A stretch of 64,000 nt of DNA. Origin: Methanospirillum stamsii (lineage in GTDB: Archaea > Halobacteriota > Methanomicrobia > Methanomicrobiales > Methanospirillaceae). A model generated the notes under the pieces. It did no database searches, was not told the origin of the DNA, and saw nothing but the letters and a program-made list of their open reading frames with translations. Numbering within the stretch: the stretch's first letter is position 1; each line of letters opens with the position of its first letter. Location: assembly GCF_046244385.1 (NCBI RefSeq), contig NZ_CP176366.1:3782001-3846000 (forward strand), written 5' to 3'. The position numbers were made by a program, and so were the translations under genes. This document shows positions 43,467-52,594 of the stretch, piece by piece.

Positions 43467-46094
43467 TTATCTTTTTAGCCTGGTTTCTGGTTCTTGACAG
43501 GTTTTGTCTCCGTCCTCAGTTTTCATCTTTTCCTGGCCGTCTGATGAAACACCAATCTTTCCATAGATGGTAATTCCGAAGATAAGAGCAATGACCAGGA
43601 TAAGGACAGGAATTCCCATTCCTGGAGCCATTTCTGATGGAACTGAAGATACTGGTATTTCTTCTGTCACAGCCGCCTCGGTTACGACGGTTACAATATC
43701 TGATGTTAATTTTGGCGTTACAGGGGCAGCAGATTTCTCAGGTTCCGGTTCAGTTGTTCCTTTTTGAGCAGGACTGACAGTTGGTGTTAGTTTTGTCTCT
43801 TTCAGACTGACATTTAGTGTTCCGGTAGAAGAAGCCTGTGAGGAAATGGAATGTGCAATGACCCGGTATGAACCAACAGATATTCGTCCTGCAGGAATTT
43901 CAAGTGAAAAGAAATTCATTCCATCTGTGTCAGTCTGCACTTTCACAACTCCTGAGAAACCTGCTGTTGTCGAGCGTTCAGTTTTTAAAGTCGGTCCAAA
44001 CCAGTCATCAGTAACTTCAACCAGAATCCTGGATCCCTCTTCAATATTTGTGGTCCCAGAGACAATAATCGGTTTATTAACCGTACCATCGAGTGATGCC
44101 GGATCAAAGGTTATTACCGGGTTTACTATGTTGATTGAATATTCAGCATATACGTCATCGATAAATGGACTGTTCAGGGCCTCGATAAGTGCGGTTGCTG
44201 CTGCCGGACCCTGCAATGCTCCCGGTCCACCAATCCTGAACTGTGGAGCTCCCGTATATGGTTGTGATCCAAGCACTAATTGCCGGTCATTATCAGGTCT
44301 CACACTAAATTCTCCATCTCCCATCGGGTGCTGGACAATCACTGTGTATTCTCCCGGATCCATAGATGCAGTAACCGGACCTGACAACTCGTGTATAAAG
44401 TCACCACTGTTTTCGGCTCTTGCAGTATCGTATCTGAAAAAATTTCTGCCAAATATCCAGACAGCAACTCCGGTATCTATGTCTCCTCCAAGTGTTCCGG
44501 AAATAAACAGATCATCTCCTTTTGCAACAGTTTGTGCAGGTTTGGTCAAAGATATAGAAGATCGTCTGAATGATACCGGAATAGTATCATAGGATGTTCC
44601 ATCAAGGTGATACCTGTCGGATGGTGAAGATACGGCATAGATAGTATAGGTTCCAAAGTCAATCCCCAGATTTCCGGTATTAAACCGGAGCTCCCAAGTC
44701 TCACAATCTCCCGTAGTTACCATGAAACTGGAAGGATTCCCATTTTCCACCGCCTGTCCGGGATTATCAAGTCTTCCACCTACAGACGGGAGGTTTGGAC
44801 CTGTCATGAAGAGATATGTGTCACATGAAGCGGTGTTTTTTCCGGATAGGAATATATCTTCACCAAGTGCAAAGGTGCTCCGGTCAGTGATTACCGTAAC
44901 GGTTCCCATGACTATCTCAACCTGCTTTCGCTCAGTCTTTGGTGAAGATACTCCTTTGGGACCTTCAATCCGTATTGTATATATTCCGTCATCGGTTTCA
45001 GATGATGTGAAGAATTGAACCGTGCGTTTTCCATTCCGGTCAGGGGTCAGTTCTGCATAATATCTGACTCCTCCATACGGTTCAGAAGCAACCAGATCTT
45101 TGATGCTGTATGTGCTTCCTGCCGGTTTATACGACCCGATATTGTATGGGCCAAATGGCTGGTCCTGTTTTACTCCTTCCTGAGCTAATACTATCATAGG
45201 TGGCTGGTCACCAGAATTACCAGTCCTTCCTCCTGCATCCACCCAGACCAGATAGGGAGAACCAGGTGTACCGGTGATAGTAACTGAGAAAGGATCACTC
45301 CTGATTACCTGGTCTGTGGATAAAGAAAGTCCTATTCTGTCTGCTCCAAGTGTTATCTCTGTTCCTTTGAGTTGGTACCCTTTGTTCATAGACCTGAGGT
45401 TTTCCCGGACACGGTTAAACGAGAAGTAAGGTTCTATGCGGTATAGACCTGCCTGGTACCCTTTACCTCCTGTGTCCCAGCCTCCGATATCCACAGGTGG
45501 TGCATAACACAGGTCACTGGATGGAATAAAGGCACTTAACGGGTACTCATCTCCGGAAGGCAGTGCAACTGCAGAAAGAGTACCCCCACCGGGAGTGATA
45601 ACTCGAAGATCAATTGGGCCATCTTTTCCAGTGAAACCAGGTCTGTGAGTTACTCCTGCCAGGTTGCTCTCGACCTCAATAACAATCTGCGTTCCCCGTG
45701 GAACCGTTCCAAAGGATCTGTCTGCAAGAGTTTCCTGATCTAATACTTTTAATGATATCCTGGGTTCCCTGACGATAAAGGCAACATTTCCCGGAGTTCC
45801 CTGTGCCTGATCCCATTGGTACCAGGCACCGGTCCGGTCAATATATAATGATGGAATAACACTGAACTGTAATGCATTAACCGATCTGATATCCAGTGGC
45901 TGATCCCTTCCGGGTGTTGCTCCCGGCGGATAATAAGCGATGTGAAAATATGGTGATGGAAGTGCAGCCCTTACATCAAGACCCTCCTCACCAAGAAACA
46001 CTTCAGCTCCCTGGGATATCACATTCGATACTGCCAGTACAGGTGCAACCAGCATGCAAAATATCAGAACGATAATCAAAACAATTTTGAGCAT
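43467..46094 (-). CDS. DUF3821 surface protein with C-terminal membrane anchor
   Basis: 875 residues. A signal peptide (residues 1-21, ending V-L-A) is followed by a DUF3821-type domain (G-A-E-V-F-L-G-E-E-G-L-D-V-R-A-A-L), which occurs in Methanomicrobiales surface proteins. The middle holds several Ig-like beta-sandwich modules (repeated V-I-T-D-R-S-T-F-A-L-G-E-D-I-F-L-S-G, V-A-K-G-D-D-L-F-I-S-G, N-K-P-I-I-V-S-G-T-T). A Pro/Thr-rich stalk leads to a membrane helix at about 835-855 and a charged cytoplasmic tail of about 20 residues. It is probably an S-layer or adhesion-related anchored protein. A shared hairpin terminator follows the gene. Confidence 0.88.
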   Translation of the reverse strand: MLKIVLIIVLIFCMLVAPVLAVSNVISQGAEVFLGEEGLDVRAALPSPYFHIAYYPPGATPGRDQPLDIRSVNALQFSVIPSLYIDRTGAWYQWDQAQGTPGNVAFIVREPRISLKVLDQETLADRSFGTVPRGTQIVIEVESNLAGVTHRPGFTGKDGPIDLRVITPGGGTLSAVALPSGDEYPLSAFIPSSDLCYAPPVDIGGWDTGGKGYQAGLYRIEPYFSFNRVRENLRSMNKGYQLKGTEITLGADRIGLSLSTDQVIRSDPFSVTITGTPGSPYLVWVDAGGRTGNSGDQPPMIVLAQEGVKQDQPFGPYNIGSYKPAGSTYSIKDLVASEPYGGVRYYAELTPDRNGKRTVQFFTSSETDDGIYTIRIEGPKGVSSPKTERKQVEIVMGTVTVITDRSTFALGEDIFLSGKNTASCDTYLFMTGPNLPSVGGRLDNPGQAVENGNPSSFMVTTGDCETWELRFNTGNLGIDFGTYTIYAVSSPSDRYHLDGTSYDTIPVSFRRSSISLTKPAQTVAKGDDLFISGTLGGDIDTGVAVWIFGRNFFRYDTARAENSGDFIHELSGPVTASMDPGEYTVIVQHPMGDGEFSVRPDNDRQLVLGSQPYTGAPQFRIGGPGALQGPAAATALIEALNSPFIDDVYAEYSINIVNPVITFDPASLDGTVNKPIIVSGTTNIEEGSRILVEVTDDWFGPTLKTERSTTAGFSGVVKVQTDTDGMNFFSLEIPAGRISVGSYRVIAHSISSQASSTGTLNVSLKETKLTPTVSPAQKGTTEPEPEKSAAPVTPKLTSDIVTVVTEAAVTEEIPVSSVPSEMAPGMGIPVLILVIALIFGITIYGKIGVSSDGQEKMKTEDGDKTCQEPETRLKR

Positions 46095-46331
46095 AAACTT
46101 TCCCTTTATCCTTCGGCTTCAATAAGGTTGTGATCATTTTTACAGAAGAATTAGAAAACAGACAATATGCTCTTTATTTAAAAATTGGGAGATATTAAAA
46201 GACATTTTTATGTTTTTAATTATTAATATGTAAAATTTTCTTAAACCACTATATTACAATCTGGAAAAAACCGGGATTTTCCCCGGAAAAAGAGGAGGAT
46301 AATTATGTTATTCTACGGACTATACGAGGGT
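46095..46331. other. Intergenic region with the terminator of paralog B
   Basis: 237 bases between DUF3821 and paralog B. Apart from the hairpin terminator at 46264-46286 and the promoter of the DUF3821 gene I see nothing. A plus-strand frame from ATG 46305 has a perfect ribosome site (GGAGGAT) but is antisense to paralog B and is not kept in the matching copy A flank. Confidence 0.4.
46264..46286 (-). terminator. Hairpin terminator of paralog B
   Basis: On the minus strand CCGGG(GAAAAT)CCCGG forms a 5-base-pair GC stem (46271-46286) followed by a run of six T. It lies about 45 bases after the stop of the 46332-46955 gene. Confidence 0.65.
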
Positions 46332-46955
46332 TTACTGGACTCTCTCACCGGTGAAATCAAGAGTTCCGGTAACGCCTGCTGCCGAGATTACTTTTGTTCC
46401 TTCGAATTCGTTTCCATTATATTGAGCGTTTACGGTCATGGAAATTGGATACGTTTGTCCGGCATATTTTACCGATGCATCGTTTGAGGACAGGGTTAGG
46501 CCCCCGTTATCATTGACCTGACCGGAGACGGTGCCTTTTACTTTTATTGTCCAACCCTGCTCTATGAATTTGTAGGCTACTTTTCCGGATACTGAATTAT
46601 CTGGTGCTACAGTATAATCGATATCTGCACCTCCTTCAAAGAGAGACCCATCAACACCGGTAGTCTTTTTCATGGTCTTGTCCTGATAGGCTCCTGCAAT
46701 CTGGACCGGAGAGAATGACTGTCCCCCGGTCAACGCGGAAGTCTCATGTTCACTGACGAGGTTTACATGGAGATTCCCATCCGAACCAACGGTGCCGATA
46801 CCTTGTGGAATTTCAATCGGGAGTGTGGTTGGAAGTCCGGTGTTTGCATTTCCTACAGGGGTGCCGAATGGAGTTCCGGCTGATACAGGCAATATAGCCA
46901 GTGTCAGCAGCAACAATCCAAACAGGAAAGCACCGATGTTGATGATTTTGGTCAT
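46332..46955 (-). CDS. Secreted protein of unknown function, paralog B
   Basis: 207 residues from ATG 46955, ribosome site AGGAGG. The signal peptide (I-G-A-F-L-F-G-L-L-L-L-T, cleavage near V-S-A-G) and the whole mature part match paralog A at 40146-40772, with identical stretches such as K-K-T-T-G-V-D-G-S-L and T-G-T-L-D-F-T-G-E-R-V-Q. Differences are spread evenly, which fits an older duplication under selection. It is probably a cysteine-free extracellular beta protein. The conserved leader and terminator-proximal flank were duplicated with the gene. Confidence 0.8.
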   Translation of the reverse strand: MTKIINIGAFLFGLLLLTLAILPVSAGTPFGTPVGNANTGLPTTLPIEIPQGIGTVGSDGNLHVNLVSEHETSALTGGQSFSPVQIAGAYQDKTMKKTTGVDGSLFEGGADIDYTVAPDNSVSGKVAYKFIEQGWTIKVKGTVSGQVNDNGGLTLSSNDASVKYAGQTYPISMTVNAQYNGNEFEGTKVISAAGVTGTLDFTGERVQ

Positions 46956-47002
46956 GATTATCCTCCTGGGGTTTCGGAGGGACATGAGTATTAGACTCAT
47001 GC
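46956..47002 (-). promoter_or_regulatory. Conserved switch-like 5' leader of paralog B
   Basis: In mRNA sense CATGAGT/ACTCATG (46983-46989 with 46995-47001) forms a 7-base-pair stem with a 5-base loop. CCTCC (46976-46980) is complementary to the ribosome site GGAGG (46962-46966), again separated by exactly 9 bases, while it can also pair upstream. Loop bases and spacer bases differ from copy A but pairing segments are kept, which supports an RNA function. A TATA box lies at about 47030-47036. Confidence 0.7.
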
Positions 47003-47292
47003 TCTCTACTTCCCAATTGCCAAAATACGGATATATAGTGAACCAACGCGGTGCAAATAGTCCGGTTAAAAATTTTTACTTATAAAGGGATCAGAGAATT
47101 CGGACCTTATGCAGTGCATAAGTAACCTTTAAATATATCTTTATTATCTGCCCATTGTCCGAAAAAAATAATTGAGAATTTGACGGTTATTGTTCTAAAT
47201 CACGAAAAATTTTTAGAGACATTCTTACACCAGCATGGTGTTATCACTGACGAAATTTCTTATAGTAAAGACCCGCATAATCACAATAATAG
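47003..47292. promoter_or_regulatory. Promoter region between paralog B and the binding lipoprotein
   Basis: The minus-strand TATA box of paralog B lies at 47030-47036. On the plus strand TTTAAATATA (about 47128-47137) is a candidate TATA box for the 47293 gene. No further feature is seen. Confidence 0.4.
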
Positions 47293-48549
47293 ATGATTGA
47301 TTCAGTGCAGGGGTATCAAAAGGTAATTGTAGAACTCTGTATTTCTCTCGTAATTATCACCTGCATTACCTTTTTTTCCGGATGTGTGGACCGGACTGAT
47401 AATTCAGATGAACAGAATATTACCATCGGAATTATCCTGCCCCTGAGCGGAGATCTCTCAGACTTCGGACAGAACTGTTTAAATGCAACACTCCTTGCAG
47501 TTGAAGAAATAAATCAAAAAGGAGGAATTGCATCTAAAGGGGGGAAAAAATTAGAGATCATAATAGCTGATTCAAAAGGAGTCCCGGATATCGGAGCCAA
47601 TGAAACAAAACGATTAATAACCGAGGAGAAGGCTCTGGCATTAATCGGTGCATATCAGAGTAGTGTTACAATCGCAGCAACACAGGTGGCCGAGACATAT
47701 AATGTACCGTTCATTGTCAACGTCGGATTATCTGATGTAATTATTGACAGGGGATTTCAGTCCACATTTCGCATTTGTCCGGAGATTGAGATATACTCAT
47801 CCTCAAAAGTTCAATTCCTTGATTATCTCAGACAATTATCAATAAAACCAATAAACCGGGTGGCCCTGTTATATGAAAATACGGCATATGGAACAGCATC
47901 TGCCTTTTCTGAACGGGATTTATTAAAAAAGGCCGGATATGAGGTAGTGAGTGATGTCAGTTATGCAGCAGACAAAGTGACATCACTTCATGATGAAGTG
48001 AATGGTACGCTTCAGGCAGAACCTGATGCAATTTTTATTACCACATATTTAAAAGATGCTGTTCTTATTCAGAGAGAACTCAGTAATGCCGGATTTTCCG
48101 GCCCAGTCATTGATACAGCCGGGGGAACAATCTCGGAGGGCTTTATCCATGAACTTGGAGGAGCAGCCAACGGGGTTTTTTCAGTATCAGAATTTTCAAA
48201 ACATACATCCTATGGCGTTGTATTAAATGAACGGTACCGCACACAATTCGGAACCGATATAACAGGAGATGGAGCATATACCTATCAGGCAGTTATTGTT
48301 CTAAAAGACGCTCTTGAACGGGCAGAATCATTGGATACTGAGAGTATTAAAAAAGCAATCAACCAGACAAATATCATTAGCAGGGAGATGATTTTTCTTC
48401 CTGATGATGTTATTGCCTTTGATTCAGATGGGCAGAACAGTTACGAAAAACTCAGCATGATGCAGATACAAAATGGCACATGGATTACCGTCTGGCCTGC
48501 CCGGTATGCCGGAGGGGAAGTAATTCTCCCCAAGCTCATCCAGAACTAG
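47293..48549 (+). CDS. Branched-amino-acid-type substrate-binding lipoprotein
   Basis: 418 residues. The signal ends in F-F-S-G-C, a lipobox, so it is anchored by lipid. The rest is a class I periplasmic-binding fold of the LivJ type (PF13458): I-G-I-I-L-P-L-S-G-D-L-S-D-F-G, A-L-I-G-A-Y-Q-S-S-V-T, F-I-V-N-V-G-L-S-D, Y-E-N-T-A-Y-G-T. It should bind an amino acid or other small ligand outside the cell. No permease or ATPase follows; instead a sensor-kinase-like gene starts one base after the stop, so it probably works as a ligand-loaded signalling partner. Confidence 0.9.
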   Translation: MIDSVQGYQKVIVELCISLVIITCITFFSGCVDRTDNSDEQNITIGIILPLSGDLSDFGQNCLNATLLAVEEINQKGGIASKGGKKLEIIIADSKGVPDIGANETKRLITEEKALALIGAYQSSVTIAATQVAETYNVPFIVNVGLSDVIIDRGFQSTFRICPEIEIYSSSKVQFLDYLRQLSIKPINRVALLYENTAYGTASAFSERDLLKKAGYEVVSDVSYAADKVTSLHDEVNGTLQAEPDAIFITTYLKDAVLIQRELSNAGFSGPVIDTAGGTISEGFIHELGGAANGVFSVSEFSKHTSYGVVLNERYRTQFGTDITGDGAYTYQAVIVLKDALERAESLDTESIKKAINQTNIISREMIFLPDDVIAFDSDGQNSYEKLSMMQIQNGTWITVWPARYAGGEVILPKLIQN

Positions 48550-48550
48550 T

Positions 48551-51235
48551 ATGATAAGAAAACCTGATAGTCCGGTTCCTGTAAAGAAAAGTATTGCAAC
48601 AAGATTGATATTTGCAGTTACATTTCTTGTCCTTATTTTCATATTGGTGGTTGGCATCAGCCTTATCTGGATTGCTCATGAACAACAATATCAAAATGTT
48701 TATAAATACCAGGACAAGGTATCAGAAGAGATTGGATTTATAATATCCCAATATATTTCTGATACATCTGATCAACTTACCGTTTTTGTCACCAGTTCCA
48801 GATTATCACAGATGTCTGTCCGGGAGCAAAAAGACGCAATAATTGATTTTTTAAACATCAGAAAAGGAATTTTCAGCGAATGCACCATACTAGCCCCTGA
48901 TGGAGAAGAACTGCTCAAAGTTTCCAGATATTATACCTATCTTCCGGATGAATTGCAGAACAGATCCCAGGACAATTTGTTTACCCGGGCGTTACAGGGA
49001 GAGACCAGTACAAGTCCGATATACCTATCTCAAAATACCGGATTATTATCGATCGACCTCGTCATTCCAATCAAAGATACGAAAGGAAATGTCTCCCAGA
49101 TTCTCATTGGAACAGCCAGTATCATTCACCTCTGGTTTGAGATAAATGCCATTGATATGGGTGAGACCGGATATTTCTATATTGTTGACAGGAATGGAAC
49201 GATTATTGCTGACCAGGAGATATCACAGGTCTTAAACCGGTACGGGACAAATCCTGGTGCCATTCCCCCGGTTTTACTTTTTGCTTCAGGAGAAGAGGAT
49301 GGATTATCTGAATCAGTGTATACCGGATCTCATGGCGAAGAGGTCATTGGGGCATTCTCTCCCATAAAAGGGACTGACTGGGCAGTTATTTCCGAAATTT
49401 CAACGAGAGAGGCTTTTTTAAGGACACATCAGATGATGGTCCTGACCGTCCTGTCCCTTCTCATCGGGTCAATCGCTGCAATAATCCTGGGATATCTTCT
49501 TTCCCGTCACCTTATCACACCGATAATATCTCTTACAGATAATGCCACAAAGATTGGGAAAGGGGATCTTCATAGCACGATTGTCGGAACTGACCGGGTG
49601 GATGAGGTCGGGGTGCTTGCCCGGAGTATGAATCAGATGCAGGATGATCTAAACCGGCTCTATGACAACCTGGAGAAGAAGATTTCAGAACTCTCAGAAA
49701 TAAAAGAAGAACTGCAGATATCCGAGGAGCAGTATCGGACTATTTTTGAACATTCTGAAAATCCCCTCTTCATTTTAACAAGTGATAATATCATCACTCA
49801 TGTAAACAAAAAATTTGAGACATTATGGGGGTATTCAAGGGAAGAGATTATCGGAAAAAAGCAATGGACAGAATTTGTTGCCAATCCTGATGATCTAGAT
49901 ATCATGACATCGTATTATGTCCGGCGTTTTGCAGGAGATACAGATGTTCCGGGGATATATGAATTTCAATTCCTTGACCGCAATCAAAACATTCATGATA
50001 TTATTGCCAGTATCACATTAATGCCCGGAAAAAAACAAATGTTTGCCACATTTGTTGATTACACTGAAAAGAAAGAGTTTGAACGAGAGATTTTAAACAA
50101 AAATCTTGAATTGGAGGAAGCGAATAGTAAACTTGCCCAAAATGAGGAAGTATTACGGAGTAATTATAAAAAACTGGCAGATATTGAGAAGGAACTCATC
50201 GAGAGTGAGCAGAAGTACCGGAGCATTGTTGAAGACCAGACATATCTCATCATCCGGTTTAAATCTGATAATACGATAATATTTGTCAATAATGCATTTT
50301 GTAATTTCTTTAATCTTAAAAGGGAAGATATTCTTCATTCATCGTTTGAGATTCCGGCCCTGCATGACTATCTGCATGGAATGAAGGGTTGTATGGAATC
50401 ATTAAGACAGGGAGAACCGGTATGCTCAGTTGAGCACAGGGTAACCGTGTCCGAAGGTAAGGAGAAATGGATCCATCAGAGGATACACGGATTTTTCAAC
50501 GAAGATGGTTCTTTAAGAGAAATCCAGTCTGTATTGAGTGACGTTACAAACCGGAAGAATGCTGAACTGGCCCTTGAAAAAGCACGGAAAAAACTTGCAC
50601 TCTTAAATTCCATCACTTTCATGGATATCAGGAATAATATTTTTACCCTTGCCGGTTATCTGCAGGTTCAGGATGAGTTATTTGATGATGAATCATTCAG
50701 GGATTTGACAAAAAAAGAGTATCATATTATCCAAAAGATTTCACAATCGCTGGATTTTGCAAAAGATTACCAGGATATGGGAATTAATCCGGCCAGTTGG
50801 CAGAATGTTCGTCAGGCTTATCTTTTTGCAATTTCCCATCTGGATCTGACCCATCTTGAAAGAAAAGAAGATTTAGAGGGGCTCAATATCTTTGCAGATC
50901 CCCTGCTTGAGAAGGTGTTCTATAACCTTGCATTAAATATCGTAATGCATGGTAAAGATAAGACGTCGTATCTTCGGGTATATTATGAGAAGAGAGACAG
51001 CGATATCATTTTATTCTTCGAGGATGACGGTCCGGGTATACCAGAATCCATAAAAGAGAGTATCTTCTCACGGAGAAGTGAAAAGAAAAAGGGAATGGGT
51101 CTTTATTTTGTCCGTGAAGTTCTGGGGATTACCGGTATATCTATTTACGAGACCGGTATCGAGGGAGAAGGAGCCAGGTTTGAGATTTTCATTCCCAAAG
51201 GAAGATACCGGATTGATAAAAGTAAAAATTCATAG
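48551..51235 (+). CDS. Cache-HAMP-PAS sensor kinase lacking the phospho-acceptor histidine
   Basis: 894 residues. A membrane helix (about 18-40), an extracellular Cache-type domain (about 45-300, with D-R-N-G-T-I-I-A-D), a second helix (about 305-325), a HAMP domain (V-D-E-V-G-V-L-A-R-S-M-N-Q-M), then two PAS modules (about 395-510 and 545-665) and the kinase core. ATP-site motifs are intact (D-D-G-P-G-I; K-G-M-G-L-Y). The position that carries His in the two other kinases here (R-H-D-I) reads F-M-D-I, with Met691. It is a likely pseudokinase or regulator of another kinase. It is coupled to the binding lipoprotein with a one-base gap, a pairing expected for two-part ligand sensing. Confidence 0.88.
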   Translation: MIRKPDSPVPVKKSIATRLIFAVTFLVLIFILVVGISLIWIAHEQQYQNVYKYQDKVSEEIGFIISQYISDTSDQLTVFVTSSRLSQMSVREQKDAIIDFLNIRKGIFSECTILAPDGEELLKVSRYYTYLPDELQNRSQDNLFTRALQGETSTSPIYLSQNTGLLSIDLVIPIKDTKGNVSQILIGTASIIHLWFEINAIDMGETGYFYIVDRNGTIIADQEISQVLNRYGTNPGAIPPVLLFASGEEDGLSESVYTGSHGEEVIGAFSPIKGTDWAVISEISTREAFLRTHQMMVLTVLSLLIGSIAAIILGYLLSRHLITPIISLTDNATKIGKGDLHSTIVGTDRVDEVGVLARSMNQMQDDLNRLYDNLEKKISELSEIKEELQISEEQYRTIFEHSENPLFILTSDNIITHVNKKFETLWGYSREEIIGKKQWTEFVANPDDLDIMTSYYVRRFAGDTDVPGIYEFQFLDRNQNIHDIIASITLMPGKKQMFATFVDYTEKKEFEREILNKNLELEEANSKLAQNEEVLRSNYKKLADIEKELIESEQKYRSIVEDQTYLIIRFKSDNTIIFVNNAFCNFFNLKREDILHSSFEIPALHDYLHGMKGCMESLRQGEPVCSVEHRVTVSEGKEKWIHQRIHGFFNEDGSLREIQSVLSDVTNRKNAELALEKARKKLALLNSITFMDIRNNIFTLAGYLQVQDELFDDESFRDLTKKEYHIIQKISQSLDFAKDYQDMGINPASWQNVRQAYLFAISHLDLTHLERKEDLEGLNIFADPLLEKVFYNLALNIVMHGKDKTSYLRVYYEKRDSDIILFFEDDGPGIPESIKESIFSRRSEKKKGMGLYFVREVLGITGISIYETGIEGEGARFEIFIPKGRYRIDKSKNS

Positions 51236-51342
51236 ATAGCCAGGGTCTCCGGAAAGAGTCACGTAAAGAGGAAACGAAGTTCTTCAGACCGATTACTATT
51301 GTGTAAACGCAATTATTACATATAAGGAAGAAAAAAAATAGT

Positions 51343-51362
51343 CATTTACTCTTCAAAATAAT
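51343..51362. repeat. 20-base direct repeat, copy 1
   Basis: CATTTACTCTTCAAAATAAT, identical to 53013-53032. It spans the stop of the PIN gene here and the stop of the Mrr gene in copy 2, although the two proteins are unrelated. The flanks differ. It could be a recombination or deletion junction. Confidence 0.7.
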
Positions 51363-51829
51363 GTCTTTTCAATATCTGATATTTCTGATAAACGTATCAA
51401 AATAGAGAGAACACCTTTCTTCAATGCATGATGATGCATACCCTCATCATCGGTAAATAGTGGAATTTTCTCCCGGTATGCAAGTGCAATGAAATATGAG
51501 TCAAAGCCTGAACAACTTTGAGATTCAGCAATCTTCCACGATTCATGGAAGATTTCTTCTTCAGAGACGAGTGTACTAGTTGAATAGAGGCGGGATGTTA
51601 TCTTCTGGCTGGTTTGTTTGTCAGTAAACCGACGGGAAACTGCAGCAACTTCAACTATACTCACTTTTGGCAATATGACTTCAATAAATCGTTCTTCAAT
51701 GATTTTAAAGAGGTACATGCATTTTTTGTGAGTAAGAATCTCACGATTATAAATTTCTAAAGGGAGAGAAGTTTTTGGTGGGAAAAAACCTTTAATTATT
51801 ACTGAAGAATCTAGAACGCACTTATTCAT
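51353..51829 (-). CDS. PIN-domain VapC-like toxin
   Basis: 158 residues from ATG 51829, which overlaps the end of the antitoxin gene by 8 bases. The four acidic PIN residues are in place: Asp7 (V-L-D-S-S), Glu60 (S-I-V-E-V), Asp110 (G-F-D-S-Y) and Asp127/Asp128 (F-T-D-D-E). These bind metal in a ribonuclease site; VapC toxins cut tRNA or rRNA. The 3' end of the gene lies in a 20-base direct repeat shared with the mrr 3' end, so the last residues may have been changed by recombination. Confidence 0.87.
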   Translation of the reverse strand: MNKCVLDSSVIIKGFFPPKTSLPLEIYNREILTHKKCMYLFKIIEERFIEVILPKVSIVEVAAVSRRFTDKQTSQKITSRLYSTSTLVSEEEIFHESWKIAESQSCSGFDSYFIALAYREKIPLFTDDEGMHHHALKKGVLSILIRLSEISDIEKTLF

Positions 51830-52016
51830 AATATTTTTTATGGCGAATTTCATCCAGAACAGAATCAATGTTTTCAGAAACCGGGATTTCCCCTAATTCC
51901 TGGGCTAGACTGTATAAACCAGGTTCAATTCGGATTGTAATTATATCACCGTCATGAAAGGGTATCGGTTCAAGTGGCTGAATCTGCTTCCCAATGACTT
52001 TTGCTCGAATTATCAT
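51822..52016 (-). CDS. DUF104/AF2212-like antitoxin
   Basis: 64 residues: I-I-R-A-K-V-I-G-K-Q-I-Q-P-L-E-P-I-P-F, then D-G-D-I-I-T-I-R-I, the beta-barrel-like pattern of PF01954 antitoxins, followed by a helical tail (I-D-S-V-L-D-E-I-R) that should wrap the toxin. It is translated just before the PIN toxin and overlaps it, the normal antitoxin-first order. Confidence 0.85.
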   Translation of the reverse strand: MIIRAKVIGKQIQPLEPIPFHDGDIITIRIEPGLYSLAQELGEIPVSENIDSVLDEIRHKKYYE

Positions 52017-52594
52017 ATCTTCAGTGTCCTCATTGAGATGTAAGGTTTAAAAACTCACAAAATCTCTTTAAGTTATCTTATTAGTCATTTCTCGTAATTA
52101 TGTGTATGGGAACCAGTGGTTGAATACGTAAATTTTAGGAAAAATCTGGTGTTTCAGGAGTGTCAAAAAAAATCCGATTTCTCACAATACATTATTTGCA
52201 CAATTGAACATAATTATCCTTTATCTTATCAACCTTGGATATCTCCCCTGCACCCTGGAGGCCCGCTCATCCATAACGAGCACGGTGGGCTAACACCCAG
52301 CTCATGATACAATTGTTTTTGTGTTTCAAAAAATCGTTTGAAGAAAAGCCGATTAGTCATTCGTAAGTTATTCATTCATAAACTTAGGGATATAACCAGG
52401 AATACATGGTGAAATAACTAAAAGTTGTGAAAAGGTGGATTATTATACTCATAAAAAATCGCTTATATACTGCGAAATGAATTGTATAGATGGGTTAAGT
52501 GGAATGATGGAAAAAAACCAGTCTCATTCTGCATTATAAAGAGAATTTCAAAATTATCCGAAATCCCCTATTCGGAATACACATAGAAGGTATA
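52017..52594. other. Intergenic region between VapBC-like genes and RhuM
   Basis: 578 bases with no supported gene. A GC-rich patch (52255-52305) can fold: GCCCGCTC (52261-52268) pairs in two parts with GAGC (52278-52281) and GGGC (52287-52290). A 63-codon frame across it lacks a ribosome site. GCTTATATACTG (about 52463-52474) is a possible TATA element for the RhuM gene. Confidence 0.35.

Noticed and set aside
46305..46487. Plus-strand 60-codon frame with a perfect ribosome site (GGAGGAT) antisense to paralog B
   Set aside because: The matching flank of paralog A lacks the ATG, and the frame only mirrors the conserved coding sequence of the opposite strand.
52116..52307. 63-codon frame between VapBC-like genes and RhuM
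   Set aside because: No ribosome site and it runs through a GC-rich foldable patch; composition unlike the neighbours.
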